This document shows, one piece after another, positions 41,930 through 51,713 of a stretch of DNA of 64,000 nt. The stretch spans positions 1-64,000 of the forward strand of contig CAJUCN010000003.1 of the NCBI GenBank assembly GCA_910585005.1, given 5' to 3'. Below the pieces are notes generated by a model. That model saw only the letters and a list, made by a program, of their open reading frames with translations, was not told the origin of the DNA and did no database searches. This DNA is from an uncultured Lachnospiraceae bacterium. Its GTDB lineage: Bacteria; Bacillota; Clostridia; Lachnospirales; Lachnospiraceae. How positions within the stretch are numbered: the first letter of the stretch is position 1; each line of letters starts with the position of its first letter. Both the position numbers and the translations under genes were made by a program.

Positions 41930-43396
41930 TTACTGAAATTTCTTCTTGCCGTGCAAAGCGCAAAAATATACGAACAATAAGAAGAATACAGCGGCGCCCA
42001 TCCAGCAGGTAAGAACCAGGGGGCTTTCCCCACAGAATTTGTCGTAGTACCCTTTTAAGTAGATTACGGCAATAATAAGGGGAATACCGTAGGAAACGTA
42101 AGGTTTTAAAAACCGGGGGAAGGCAAAGCCTTTTCCTGCATTTGCTTCTTTTAAGAAAGCATCCCATCCCCACCCGTTTTTGCGGGTACAAAACAGCACA
42201 TAACCAAGGCTGCCTAAGGGCAGCAGATTGTTGGATACGATAAAATCTTCCAGATCCATAATGGTGCTTCCGGCGCCTAACGGCTGAATGCCGCTTAAAA
42301 CATTGTAGCCAAGAACTGCAGGCATACTAAGCAGGATCATCAGGATAGCGCTTAAGGCGACGCTCTTTTTCCGGGACCAGCCAAACAAATCCATGTCAAA
42401 GGCAATGATATTTTCAAATACGGCAATAATGGTGGAAAGGGCTGCAAAAGTCAGAAACAGGAAGAATAACGCATTCCACAAAAACCCGCCCTTCATCTGT
42501 GCAAAAATGTTTGGCAGAGTGATAAATACCAGACTAGGCCCTGCATCTGGTTCGATACCGTAGGCAAAGCAGGCTGGGATTACAATAAACCCGGCAGTCA
42601 GCGCAACAATTGTATCCAATATTGTGATATGTACGGCTTCTCCGGTAAGGCGGTGGTCACGTCCTAAGTAACTTCCGAAGATCAACATGGCGCCGATACC
42701 AATGGATAAGGTAAAGAAGGCCTGGCTTAAAGCGGCAAACACCACATTGCCTATGCCGCTATTGACCATCTTGGCAAAATCGGGTATCAGGTAAAAGCGG
42801 ATACCAGCCCCCGCGCCATCTAAAAATATAGAATGCACGGCAAGGACAAGCATAATGATAAGAAGTGCCGCCATCATGAATTTAGTGATTTTTTCCACGC
42901 CGGATCTAAGCCCTAAAGCGCATACGGCAAAGCCAACGATACAGATCAAGACGGTCCAGAAAGCCATGGTGGGCAAATCTCCCAGCATTCCGGTAAAGGC
43001 GCCTGCCACTTGCTCCGGTGATGCGCCCCGGAAATCGCCACGCAGGCTGCGGAAACAGTAATACATCATCCAGCCACCCACCATGGTATAAAACATCATT
43101 AAAAGGTAGCAGCCAAAGATACCGATATACCTTAAGTTGTGCCAGGACGTGCCGGACGGTTTCAGTTCATTGAGAGCAAGGGCGATGCTCTTTTTACTGC
43201 CTCTCCCTACGGCAAATTCACATACCATTACCGGGATTCCTAAGATCACTAAAAAGATCAGATAGATCAAAATGAAAGCAGCGCCTCCATATGCCCCACA
43301 AATATAGGGGAACTTCCATACATTGCCCAGCCCAATGGCGCATCCGGCGGATACAAGGATGAAACCCAGGCGGGAACCAAATTTTTCACGTTTCAT
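41930..43396 (-). CDS. Sodium:neurotransmitter symporter (NSS/SNF family)
   Basis: A 488-residue LeuT-fold transporter with about 12 membrane segments. The opening GFILVSAGCAIGLGNVWKFPY is the helix-1 sodium/substrate site of NSS, and GNVVFAALSQAFFTLS is the helix-6 counterpart. Start 43396 follows GAGGGAA. Bacterial members take up amino acids with sodium; the substrate here is not resolved. It lies alone between a terminator and an HD-domain gene on the same strand. Confidence 0.93.
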   Translation of the reverse strand: MKREKFGSRLGFILVSAGCAIGLGNVWKFPYICGAYGGAAFILIYLIFLVILGIPVMVCEFAVGRGSKKSIALALNELKPSGTSWHNLRYIGIFGCYLLMMFYTMVGGWMMYYCFRSLRGDFRGASPEQVAGAFTGMLGDLPTMAFWTVLICIVGFAVCALGLRSGVEKITKFMMAALLIIMLVLAVHSIFLDGAGAGIRFYLIPDFAKMVNSGIGNVVFAALSQAFFTLSIGIGAMLIFGSYLGRDHRLTGEAVHITILDTIVALTAGFIVIPACFAYGIEPDAGPSLVFITLPNIFAQMKGGFLWNALFFLFLTFAALSTIIAVFENIIAFDMDLFGWSRKKSVALSAILMILLSMPAVLGYNVLSGIQPLGAGSTIMDLEDFIVSNNLLPLGSLGYVLFCTRKNGWGWDAFLKEANAGKGFAFPRFLKPYVSYGIPLIIAVIYLKGYYDKFCGESPLVLTCWMGAAVFFLLFVYFCALHGKKKFQ

Positions 43397-43498
43397 AATT
43401 TCCCTCATTTCTTTTGAATAATCAAATCATACTTATTATAATAGGAAAAGGGCAGAGATTGCAATATGCCGGATAAAAGCTTTTTGCCGTTGGCATAC

Positions 43499-44086
43499 TT
43501 ATATCTTGAACGTATCTTTTTCTACTACGGTATAAAGATCTTTACCCATTTTCTTTTCAAAATCCTCTTTCAATTTTAGATTAAAAGCCCATTTTTCCTG
43601 AGGATAAGCGCCATATCTTCGTTTCACATCCCCCATCCGCTCTTCGATGTCCAAAACCCCTTCTGCTCCGGCTAAGGAATCACAAAGCTGGATCAGCCTG
43701 TCATATTCATCCATAGAAACTTCGTTCAGGGTATCCTGGATCAGTTGCAGCTCTTCTTTGGTGGTGTCGAAGTTTCCGATATAATCATTGATGGTTTGGT
43801 TGTGAAAGGAATGAGTCAGACAGATTTTGGCAGCTTCCTCATACCCTAAAGACAGCATATATGTGTATCCATCGGATACATGCCCTAAATGCCTTGTGCC
43901 GAACTTTCTTCCAATGTCGTGCAATAGTCCCAGGATATACGCCTTTTCTGGGTCAAGACAGCCACATGCCCGGGCAATCTTTTCTGCACAGTGGGCAGCG
44001 ACGCGGCTATGATTCCCCCAAGGGCCTGGATTGCACTTTTCGGCTTCTTTTAATAGTTCTTCTGCATGTTCTCGTGTTGGCAGCAT
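43499..44086 (-). CDS. HD-domain phosphohydrolase-like protein
   Basis: A 195-residue protein with the HD metal motif: H26 in GNHSRVA, then H56-D57 in LLHDIGR and a later H in CLTHSFHN. Start 44086 (MLPTREH) follows AGAGGA; the longer in-frame start upstream has no site. Such small HD proteins hydrolyse nucleotides or related phosphates, but the substrate is unknown. It lies upstream of the symporter gene on its strand, with a 102-nt gap that shows no clear terminator. Confidence 0.88.
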   Translation of the reverse strand: MLPTREHAEELLKEAEKCNPGPWGNHSRVAAHCAEKIARACGCLDPEKAYILGLLHDIGRKFGTRHLGHVSDGYTYMLSLGYEEAAKICLTHSFHNQTINDYIGNFDTTKEELQLIQDTLNEVSMDEYDRLIQLCDSLAGAEGVLDIEERMGDVKRRYGAYPQEKWAFNLKLKEDFEKKMGKDLYTVVEKDTFKI

Positions 44087-44251
44087 CGTTTTATCCTCTT
44101 TCTGTTCTTGTGTTCCGGTTTTTGGGCAGCCGGAGTATCTGCTGGAAAACATCCGGCCAGTTTGTAATAAAGATAGTTTAACATTAGTCTTTAGGCTGGG
44201 CAAGTCTTGAAAAAATAGTTTGTTTTTTCATTAATTTTTTGTTAAGTCATC

Positions 44252-44280
44252 TTGAAATCCTGAAATACAGATGCTATACT
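44252..44280 (+). promoter_or_regulatory. Promoter of the FliD-repeat protein gene
   Basis: TTGAAA (44252-44257), 17 bp, TATACT (44275-44280): a good vegetative promoter. The start would be near 44287, giving an untranslated leader of about 87 nt. Confidence 0.75.
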
Positions 44281-44298
44281 AACAGTAACTATAAGGAA

Positions 44299-44321
44299 AT
44301 ATGCAATGATATATTGCATAT
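44299..44321 (+). repeat. Palindrome in the leader of the FliD-repeat gene
   Basis: Arms ATATGCAAT and ATTGCATAT (9 bp each) flank a 5-nt centre, just downstream of the expected transcription start. It could be a 5' stabilising hairpin or a regulator site. Confidence 0.5.
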
Positions 44322-44373
44322 ATTAGGTGCAGGGACACGGAGGTCCATATTTTTATTCAAAGGAGTGATGACA

Positions 44374-45585
44374 ATGGGTACTAGTATTAATGTAGGTTCA
44401 AACCGGGATTGTTCTTATTTGTTCCAAAGCCTTTCATCCAGCAGTGGCGGCATGGGGAATCTGAATTTTCTTTCAGATTACGCCAGCATTAAGAATGGCA
44501 GCTATGGCAGGCTTATGAAGGCATATTATGGCAGGGGCCAGGATTCTACTACAGAGGCAGCCAGCAAAAAGAGCAGCGCAACGACTGTCCTTGATAGGAT
44601 TTTGGAAGAGAAGAAGAATCCAAAAGTTTCCAAAGATGTGCAAAAGGCAAACGCCAGCTTGACAACAGGTCTTTCCAGTCTAAAGTCTTCTGTTTCAGCT
44701 TTGCAGAGTGACAAAACGTATACAGACACAGAAAATGGCCAGAGTGCGGCAGATAAGGTTGTTTCTGCAATGAAGGCTTATGTGACGGATTATAATAATG
44801 TTGTGAATGCGGCAAAAGGCTCTACATTGGCTAACAAAACGGCATATGTGGCAAATATGATGAGCAGTTCGGCTGCAAATGCTGATAAGCTTTCTGAAAT
44901 TGGCGTTACGGTCAATTCGGATGGTACGCTTGAGTTGAATCAGGCCAAATTAAAAGAGGCAGATATCTCTAAAGTGCAGGAACTGTTTTCCCCTGACAAT
45001 ATCATGAGTTATGGTTCTACGATTGCATCACGGGTTCAGTTTGCAGGAATTTCCTCTGGAACGGGTGCGACAGGAGGTACACAGACAGATAATACCACAG
45101 GCGCGAATGCCACTTCCCTTAAGGAAGATAGCAAGGCGCTGGCATCTGACAAATTATATGAAAAGGTAAAAGATAAGGACGGCAACGAGACAAACAAATA
45201 TGATATTGATAAGATTTTTGCTACCGCAAAGAGTTTTGTCAACAATTATAATAAAATGTTTGATGCGGCGGAGTCCAGTTCCAATTCCGGCGTGATAGCT
45301 AACTTATCTCATATCAGGGAAAAAACGGCACGCAATACAGATGCGCTGAAGCAGTTTGGCATTGATGTGGACGGAAAGGGCAGAATGAAGATCAATGAAG
45401 ACATATTCAAAAAATCAGATATGTCCAAGGTTCAGGAATTCTTCAAAGACTACGGTTCTTCAATAGCAACCAATGCTTCGCTTGTAGATTACTATATGAC
45501 TACACAGGCAAACGCTGCAAGCGGTTATACGCCTGACGGAACATACAATGTACAGGGTAGCTATCGCTATGTTGGAACCATGTGA
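44374..45585 (+). CDS. Secreted/surface-like protein with two FliD-C-like repeats
   Basis: A 403-residue protein. Start 44374 (MGTSINVG) is best spaced from AAAGGAG; an ATG 6 nt earlier is possible. Two related segments are seen at about residues 140-200 (AYVTDYNNVVNAAKG ... LSEIGVTVNSDGTLELNQAKL ... KVQELF) and about 290-360 (SFVNNYNKMFDAAES ... LKQFGIDVDGKGRMKINEDIF ... KVQEFF). The pattern (YN near start, G-I-x-V, D/N-G-x-L/M-x-I/L-N) resembles the C-terminal domain of FliD filament-cap proteins. No flagellar gene is nearby and no signal peptide is seen. I do not know a described function. Confidence 0.7.
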   Translation: MGTSINVGSNRDCSYLFQSLSSSSGGMGNLNFLSDYASIKNGSYGRLMKAYYGRGQDSTTEAASKKSSATTVLDRILEEKKNPKVSKDVQKANASLTTGLSSLKSSVSALQSDKTYTDTENGQSAADKVVSAMKAYVTDYNNVVNAAKGSTLANKTAYVANMMSSSAANADKLSEIGVTVNSDGTLELNQAKLKEADISKVQELFSPDNIMSYGSTIASRVQFAGISSGTGATGGTQTDNTTGANATSLKEDSKALASDKLYEKVKDKDGNETNKYDIDKIFATAKSFVNNYNKMFDAAESSSNSGVIANLSHIREKTARNTDALKQFGIDVDGKGRMKINEDIFKKSDMSKVQEFFKDYGSSIATNASLVDYYMTTQANAASGYTPDGTYNVQGSYRYVGTM

Positions 45586-45620
45586 CCTGATTAAGAAAGT
45601 AATGATGTAAAATGTCATGT

Positions 45621-45659
45621 AAGTGCAGTGGGTAGGATCCCGCTGCACTTCTGTTTTTC
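45621..45659 (+). terminator. Terminator after the FliD-repeat gene
   Basis: Stem AAGTGCAGTGGG / CCCGCTGCACTT with a 6-nt loop, followed by CTGTTTTTCT. One G-T wobble pair is included. Confidence 0.8.
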
Positions 45660-45918
45660 TCTTAGGAATCTTGACGAAAAGTTCATCTAACCAAAATTCC
45701 CAATATTTGTTTTTCACGTCAATGAAATCGGTTATTTAATTACGGATGCCCAGGAAATTAGGAAGGTGGTAATCTTTGCAGGATTCTGGGTTTTGGCTCA
45801 GACGTTGATTGGAAGGGCTGTTTTCATTAGGAATAAAAGCATATTTTTGATCTTAAAAAAGATTGAGGTGGAAAGATAAGCGAAAGCAGGATATGATGAT
45901 AAAAGAAAGGAGACAGCT
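45660..45918. other. Gap upstream of the YesM-like kinase gene
   Basis: This is the rest of a 333-nt gap. A TTGACG near 45672 has no good -10 box at the right distance, and TATGAT at 45892-45897 lacks a matching -35. GAAAGGAG precedes the kinase start. No gene or repeat is seen. Confidence 0.35.
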
Positions 45919-47739
45919 ATGCAATATTGGGAATGTATGAAAAGGACTTGGGGAGGCCTTGGGCTGCAAAGAAAAATAGTACTGTTATATTTGACTACAT
46001 CTATTTTGCCTATTGTTTTGATTAGTTTACTTGCATTTTGTTTTTATTATCAGGGAATGCTAAAAGAAGTTTTAACTTTTGTACAAGAAAGTAGTGATGG
46101 GCATGAAATTATTGTTAATGAACGTTTAGAAAATTACAGTGAAAAGATGTATGAGATTGTTACTGACAGTAATATTATTAAAATTTCTGAAACAGTTGAC
46201 TCATGTGATTCCAATGAGTCATTTTCAGGGCGTTGGAAGTTATACGAAGAGTTAGGAAAATATATCAGTTCACTTCAAAAAATACGAAGCCTTACATTTA
46301 TTGCTGAAAACGATGAATATGTTAGTGTATTCCAAGGAGTTGGCAGCGTTACAGATATTGTTTTTTCAAAAGTAGCGGTACGCGATGATATATATGAAAA
46401 GGTAGCTGAATCTGGAAAAATGACATATATTACGGGGATAAATCTTGCGGCAGGGGGGAACCGTTCTGACTATGTGATTCTTTTGGGAATTCCTGTCCAC
46501 AATTTGTATACAGAAGAAAAAACTGGAATTATGGTTATGGCTTTAGATGATAGCATCCTTAATTTTAATAATCAGGGATCTAATGCCGTAGGGAATAACA
46601 GGAGGACTGGTGTAACAACGCTGATAACAGATAAAAATGATGTGATTTTGGCTGCGGAACAAGAGAGATATATTGGCAGTGATTATCAAGATTATTTGGC
46701 TTCAGAGTTTCCGAATAAGAAGAATTTGCATGAACTGAGAAGTTCATTTAGTATCATGGACTGCCAGGCTGTTAATGTGGTGGATATGGATATGTACTTA
46801 CAAAATATTTATTCTTTGGCTAAGGCAATCGTGGCAATATCAGTTGGTATAACATTGGTTTTCTTTCTTCTTTTATATGTAATTTCAGGAAGGTATATAA
46901 GGACGGTCAAAAAAATTGCAAAAGGAATCGAAGCGTATAGTGGAACTCCTGGGGAAAATTTACGGGTAGATATTGATGATGGAGATGAGTTACATCTTAT
47001 CGCATGGCAGTTTAATAAAATGATACAACGGGTAAACCATCTTGTATTTACATTACAGGAAAAAAATGAGGAGATTAAAGAGATCTTAGCCAGACAAAAG
47101 CATGCAGAAATTAAAGCTTTGGAAGCGCAAATAAATCCCCATTTTTTATTTAATACATTAGATGCTATCAATTGGAGGGCTATAGAACACGATGAAGAAG
47201 AAATTAGTAACATGTTATGCTCACTAGGAAGTTTGCTGCGCTATAGCGTATCCAATATAGAATCGATTGTGATTTTGGAGGCGGAGATCGCCTGGCTTAG
47301 AAAGTATATTTATTTGCAGAGGGAGAGATTTAATTACTCATTTAGCTGTACTTTTGATATAGAGCAAGAATCCCTGGGGTTTCCTGTTTATAAAATGTTA
47401 TTGCAGCCTTTGGTTGAAAATGTGATCGTACATGGTTTTGAAGGTGTAAAAAAGGACGGAATGATTTTTGTACAGTCATATCTGCGGGAAGATGGTAAGC
47501 TGTGCATCAGAATACAAGATAACGGCATAGGGATACCAGAGGATGAACTGGCGGTTATTCAAGAAGAAATAAGCAGAGGGGCTTCACTAAACAATAAGAA
47601 AATAGGTATCAGCAATGCTGCAAACCGGTTGAAAATTTATTATCATGGTGAGGCGGAATTGAAAATTATGAGTAAGTATGGTGAAGGAACAGAAGTGATA
47701 ATGGTAATTCCCCCCTTGGAAGCAGAAGGAGATAAGTGA
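45919..47739 (+). CDS. YesM-like sensor histidine kinase
   Basis: A 606-residue membrane kinase. TM1 at about residues 16-40, an extracellular sensor domain to about 295, TM2 at about 298-322, HAMP, and a His_kinase domain with H408 in NPHFLFNTLDAINW. The ATPase N box (PLVENVIVHGF) and G box (DNGIGIP) follow. YesM/LytS-type kinases sense extracellular carbohydrates. The stop overlaps the start of the response regulator gene, and the pair precedes a sugar importer operon, its probable target. Confidence 0.93.
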   Translation: MQYWECMKRTWGGLGLQRKIVLLYLTTSILPIVLISLLAFCFYYQGMLKEVLTFVQESSDGHEIIVNERLENYSEKMYEIVTDSNIIKISETVDSCDSNESFSGRWKLYEELGKYISSLQKIRSLTFIAENDEYVSVFQGVGSVTDIVFSKVAVRDDIYEKVAESGKMTYITGINLAAGGNRSDYVILLGIPVHNLYTEEKTGIMVMALDDSILNFNNQGSNAVGNNRRTGVTTLITDKNDVILAAEQERYIGSDYQDYLASEFPNKKNLHELRSSFSIMDCQAVNVVDMDMYLQNIYSLAKAIVAISVGITLVFFLLLYVISGRYIRTVKKIAKGIEAYSGTPGENLRVDIDDGDELHLIAWQFNKMIQRVNHLVFTLQEKNEEIKEILARQKHAEIKALEAQINPHFLFNTLDAINWRAIEHDEEEISNMLCSLGSLLRYSVSNIESIVILEAEIAWLRKYIYLQRERFNYSFSCTFDIEQESLGFPVYKMLLQPLVENVIVHGFEGVKKDGMIFVQSYLREDGKLCIRIQDNGIGIPEDELAVIQEEISRGASLNNKKIGISNAANRLKIYYHGEAELKIMSKYGEGTEVIMVIPPLEAEGDK

Positions 47740-48476
47740 TGGTAAATATTGTTGTTGTAGAAGATGAATATAAGATCAGGTATGGGCTGCTACAGTTGAT
47801 TTCAAAGCAAAATATGGAATGCAGGGTAGTCGGCGAAGCGGAAAACGGATACGAAGGGTTGAAAATGGTAAGAGATCTGCTTCCTGATGTAGTGATCACG
47901 GATATCCGTATGCCCAAAATGGATGGGCTTGAAATGATAGAGAATATACGCAAGTTGAATATCAATGCTAAATTTGTAATCCTGACGGGGTATGCAGAAT
48001 TTGAATATGCCCAAAAAGGTCTCCGTTTAGGGGTGTATGATTATTTGTTAAAGCCAGTAGCTATTAGCGATGTTAAAAACCTTTTGAACAGACTAGTCAA
48101 TCCAGAGTCAAGAGAGGATGGACAGCAGCAGGCACAATATTCCAGAGTGGTTCATGATATGGTAAGCGTAATCAAAAAAAATTATGCACAGCGTCTTGGG
48201 CTGGATGTTTTTGCGGATAAATATCATTTGACGCCGGAATACCTCAGTTCTTTGTTTACCAAAGAAACTGGGAGCAATTTTTCTAATTATATTAAAGGGG
48301 TACGGATGGAAAAAGCAAAAGAGTTACTGTTGAACTCAAATATGAAAATATATGACATTGCCCTTAGGGTTGGGTATCCTGACCAGAAATATTTTTCAAA
48401 GGTTTTTAAAGAATATACAGGAGTTTCAGCGAAAGAGTATGTGGTAGCAAACCAAAAAGAAATCCGCGTATATTAA
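47739..48476 (+). CDS. YesN-like response regulator with AraC HTH
   Basis: A 245-residue regulator with a receiver domain (acidic VVVEDE, phospho-acceptor D55 in VITDIRMPKMDG, K in YLLKP) and a C-terminal AraC-type HTH (LDVFADKYHLTPEYLSSLFTKETG, IYDIALRVGYPDQKYFSKVFKEYTG). It lacks the long middle region of YesN proteins (about 500 residues), so it is a compact form. It starts at an ATG overlapping the kinase stop and should activate the operon at 48585. Confidence 0.93.
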   Translation: MVNIVVVEDEYKIRYGLLQLISKQNMECRVVGEAENGYEGLKMVRDLLPDVVITDIRMPKMDGLEMIENIRKLNINAKFVILTGYAEFEYAQKGLRLGVYDYLLKPVAISDVKNLLNRLVNPESREDGQQQAQYSRVVHDMVSVIKKNYAQRLGLDVFADKYHLTPEYLSSLFTKETGSNFSNYIKGVRMEKAKELLLNSNMKIYDIALRVGYPDQKYFSKVFKEYTGVSAKEYVVANQKEIRVY

Positions 48477-48584
48477 GATTATACACTTTTTTTATAATAT
48501 TGGAATTATATTCTCCATGGACGGCAGCTATACTATGCTTATCACTACATTATAAATGCTCTTAAGAAACGGAGGATATGTACA

Positions 48585-49880
48585 ATGAAAAGAAATTTAG
48601 CGTACTTGTTGACAGGGATCATCCTGCTGACATCGTTAGCTGGCTGTGGAAAAAAGGATAATCCACCGGCTGGGGAGACGGAAATCGCGGTAGCAGACAC
48701 GGAAACGGTTGATGTGCCGGAAGAGTCTGATAGCAGCGAAAAGGCCGAAATTACATTTTGGCATTACATGAATGAGGATAAAGAGGGAGTTATTGTTAAT
48801 GAAGTAATAGAGGAATTTAACGCATCCCAGAGTGAAATTCATGTAACCGGACAGTACATCCCAAGACAAGAACTTATGAAGCAATATACGATAGGGGTTG
48901 TTTCCGGTGATTTGCCTGATATTGGAATGGTAGATAACCCTGATCATGCATCTTATGCAAGTATGGGAGTGTTTGAGGACATTACAGATTTGTTTAATGA
49001 ATGGGAATCGGCAGATTTCCTGGAAGGTTCATTAAATTCATGTATTTATAATGACAGGATTTATGGTGTGCCGTGGGGGAACAATGCGCTTGGTTTATTC
49101 TACGATGTAGATTTATTAGAAGAAGCAGGGATTGGAGTTCCCACCACATGGTCCGAACTGGAAAAGGCAGCGGAATTACTGACAACAGAAGGGAGATATG
49201 GACTGGCTATATCTGCTCCGGGTACGGAAGAGGGAACATTTCAATATTTGCCTTGGCTGTTATCAGCAGGGGGGAATGTGAATGAGTTCAATTCAGAAGC
49301 CGGAAGAAAATCGTTGGAATTTTTGAGTAATATGATCGAAAAAGGCTTTATGAGCAGAGAGGTAATTAACTGGACCCAGGGTGATATCCAGAAACAGTTT
49401 GCATCAGGACAGGCAGCTATGATGATCAATGGGCCATGGCAATTTTCAGCAATGGGAACAGATGCACCGGAGAAAAATTGGAGTGTTGCGAAAGTGCCTA
49501 AAGCAGATGATGGCGAATATGCATCTGTTTTAGGAGGGGAAAACATCGGGATTTGTAAAGGCGCCAATATGGATGCTGCGTGGACTTTTTTGACCTGGCT
49601 TACCAGCAGTGAGAATTCACAAAGGATCTGTAAAGGAATTGGGAGATTTTCACCGAGAGCAGATGTAGATCTGCAGCAGATGTTTGCGGAAGATGAAAAG
49701 AACCTGCTTTTTGCGGAAATTCTGCCTACTGCACATTCCAGAGGACCGTCACCGGTATGGCCTGAGATATCTGCAGCGATATACACAGCAGTGCAGGAAG
49801 TCTTTACTGGGCAAAAAGACATAGATACGTCGCTTTTAGATGCACAGGTAAAGATAGATGAAATTAATGCATCAAATTAA
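48585..49880 (+). CDS. ABC sugar-binding lipoprotein (family 1)
   Basis: A 431-residue solute-binding protein with signal peptide and lipobox SLAGC. Family 1 segments include ITFWHYMNEDKEG, SGDLPDIGMVD and QAAMMINGPWQFS. GGAGG precedes the start. It begins the second sugar operon right after the two-component system and is followed by a hairpin that probably lowers expression of the permeases relative to the binding protein. The ligand is probably a xylosylated or beta-linked gluco-oligosaccharide. Confidence 0.93.
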   Translation: MKRNLAYLLTGIILLTSLAGCGKKDNPPAGETEIAVADTETVDVPEESDSSEKAEITFWHYMNEDKEGVIVNEVIEEFNASQSEIHVTGQYIPRQELMKQYTIGVVSGDLPDIGMVDNPDHASYASMGVFEDITDLFNEWESADFLEGSLNSCIYNDRIYGVPWGNNALGLFYDVDLLEEAGIGVPTTWSELEKAAELLTTEGRYGLAISAPGTEEGTFQYLPWLLSAGGNVNEFNSEAGRKSLEFLSNMIEKGFMSREVINWTQGDIQKQFASGQAAMMINGPWQFSAMGTDAPEKNWSVAKVPKADDGEYASVLGGENIGICKGANMDAAWTFLTWLTSSENSQRICKGIGRFSPRADVDLQQMFAEDEKNLLFAEILPTAHSRGPSPVWPEISAAIYTAVQEVFTGQKDIDTSLLDAQVKIDEINASN

Positions 49881-49891
49881 TATTTAAGATA

Positions 49892-49935
49892 AAAACCCAT
49901 CATAAATTGCAATGTTAAATTGTGGTGGGTTTTTT
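49892..49935 (+). terminator. Leaky terminator between binding protein and permease
   Basis: A stem pairing AAAACCCATCATAAATT with AATTGTGGTGGGTTTT (with G-T pairs) is followed by a T-run. Such hairpins after binding-protein genes let the lipoprotein be made in excess over the permeases. Confidence 0.7.
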
Positions 49936-49971
49936 GTTCCCAAATAACTGTATTATGGAAGGAAAAATACA

Positions 49972-50865
49972 ATGAATTTAAGAAAAAGAACGAGGGAGAA
50001 ACTTATAGGTTACCTTTTTGTGTTACCTGCAGTCGTCTATCTGTTTGTTTTAATAGGATACCCGATCATTTACAATTGGATCATTGCTTTCCAGGATGTA
50101 ACAGCAACTACGTTAGGAAGTTCTTCCCGTAATTTCAACGGGCTTAAAAATTTCATTATGATTTTTGAGGATCCTGTCTTTCTTAAAGCTATTTCCCAGA
50201 CCTTTTTTTACACCTTTTTTAGTTTGCTTTTTCAGTTTACAATTGGTTTTTTGTTTGCACTATTTTTTTCCCAGAGATTTGCACTGTCAAAGCCAATACG
50301 CGGGATGATGGTTATAAGCTGGCTGCTTCCGGTTACTGTAACGGCATTGGTTTTTAAATTTATGTTTGCAGAAAACGGTATTATAAATGCTATTTTTCAG
50401 AAGTTGTGTCTGATACAGGAACCGATTGGATGGCTGATTCAGCAAGAGACGTCTATTTGGGCGCTGATAGCTGCCAATTCCTGGATTGGAATTCCTTTTA
50501 ACATGATTTTATTAACTACTGGGCTTACCAACATTTCGTCAGATATTTATGAATCTGCTTCCATGGATGGGGCTAATATTTTTCAAAGGTTTTTTAGGAT
50601 CACTTTGCCTTTACTGAAACCGACGATCATGTCCGTGCTTGTGCTGGGGTTTGTCTCTACGTTTAAAGTATTTGATTTGGTATATGTAATGACGGGCGGC
50701 GGCCCTGTCAATGCAACGGAAGTGCTGTCATCTTATTCTTATAAATTGTCATTTATCCAGTTTAAATTTGGAGAAGGCGCAGCGGCAGCAAATGTACTGT
50801 TCTTATTTTTGTTTGGCATAGGGTGTATTTATTTGAAGACAATATCAAAAGATGAGGTGATTTAA
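49972..50865 (+). CDS. CUT1-type ABC permease (MalF-like)
   Basis: A 297-residue permease with six hydrophobic segments and EAA loop IYESASMDGANIFQRFFRITLPLLKP, then MTGGGPVNATEV as is typical of MalF-type proteins. GGAAGG precedes the start. The stop overlaps the next ATG by 1 nt, so translation is coupled. Confidence 0.93.
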   Translation: MNLRKRTREKLIGYLFVLPAVVYLFVLIGYPIIYNWIIAFQDVTATTLGSSSRNFNGLKNFIMIFEDPVFLKAISQTFFYTFFSLLFQFTIGFLFALFFSQRFALSKPIRGMMVISWLLPVTVTALVFKFMFAENGIINAIFQKLCLIQEPIGWLIQQETSIWALIAANSWIGIPFNMILLTTGLTNISSDIYESASMDGANIFQRFFRITLPLLKPTIMSVLVLGFVSTFKVFDLVYVMTGGGPVNATEVLSSYSYKLSFIQFKFGEGAAAANVLFLFLFGIGCIYLKTISKDEVI

Positions 50866-51701
50866 TGAAAAAGCGACATTTGACTGTGCGTCAGAAAAGT
50901 ATTCTGAAAAGCGCTGCTGCCATTTTGATTGCGGGTATATTTTTATTCCCCTTATATTGGATTGTGATTAATTCATTGAAATTGGATGGGGAAATTTTTA
51001 GGGCAACGCCTACGTTATGGCCTGAGAATTTTACATTGACAGCATATGAAAGCCAAGTGGGAAGCATGCTGTTAAATATGAAGAATTCAATCATAATTGC
51101 TTTAGGATCTATGGTGTTATCACTGGCGTTATCTATTCCGGCAGGATATGGATTGGCCAGATTTCAGGTAAAAGGGAAGAAGTTTTTTATGCTTGTGTTT
51201 CTGGTATCTCAGATGCTGCCTGCTTCATTAATGTTGACGCCAATGTTTTTAACCTATTCAAAGCTGGATCTGCTTAATACATATTGGGCGCCTATTTTAT
51301 CAACGGCAGCATCATCCATACCGTTTACAATTTTGCTGCTTAGACCTAATTTTCTCCACATTCCAAAGGAATTGGATGAATCGGCCCGTATTGACGGGTG
51401 TAATGTTTTTCAGGCTTTTTTCCATATTGTTTTGCCATCGGCAAAGCCAACAATAGTTACAGCGCTTTGTTTCAGCTTTGTTATGGCCTGGAACGATTTG
51501 GCGTATTCTATGACGTTTAATACGGCTTCAACAATGCGGCCAATGACATCTGCAATTTATACGTTGATGAACCAATATGGATTGAGATGGAATAGCATTA
51601 TGGCGTATGGTGTTTTGCTGATTACACCGACCTGTATATTGTTTGTGACAATGCAAAAGCATATTATCAGTGGTTTGGTAAGCGGTTCAGTAAAAGGATA
51701 A
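50865..51701 (+). CDS. CUT1-type ABC permease (MalG-like)
   Basis: A 278-residue permease with EAA loop ELDESARIDGCNVFQAFFHIVLPSAKP and C-terminal ISGLVSGSVKG. It overlaps the preceding gene by 1 nt and the alpha-xylosidase starts 12 nt after it. An ATPase is again missing. Confidence 0.93.
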   Translation: MKKRHLTVRQKSILKSAAAILIAGIFLFPLYWIVINSLKLDGEIFRATPTLWPENFTLTAYESQVGSMLLNMKNSIIIALGSMVLSLALSIPAGYGLARFQVKGKKFFMLVFLVSQMLPASLMLTPMFLTYSKLDLLNTYWAPILSTAASSIPFTILLLRPNFLHIPKELDESARIDGCNVFQAFFHIVLPSAKPTIVTALCFSFVMAWNDLAYSMTFNTASTMRPMTSAIYTLMNQYGLRWNSIMAYGVLLITPTCILFVTMQKHIISGLVSGSVKG

Positions 51702-51713
51702 GGAGGAAAAACT

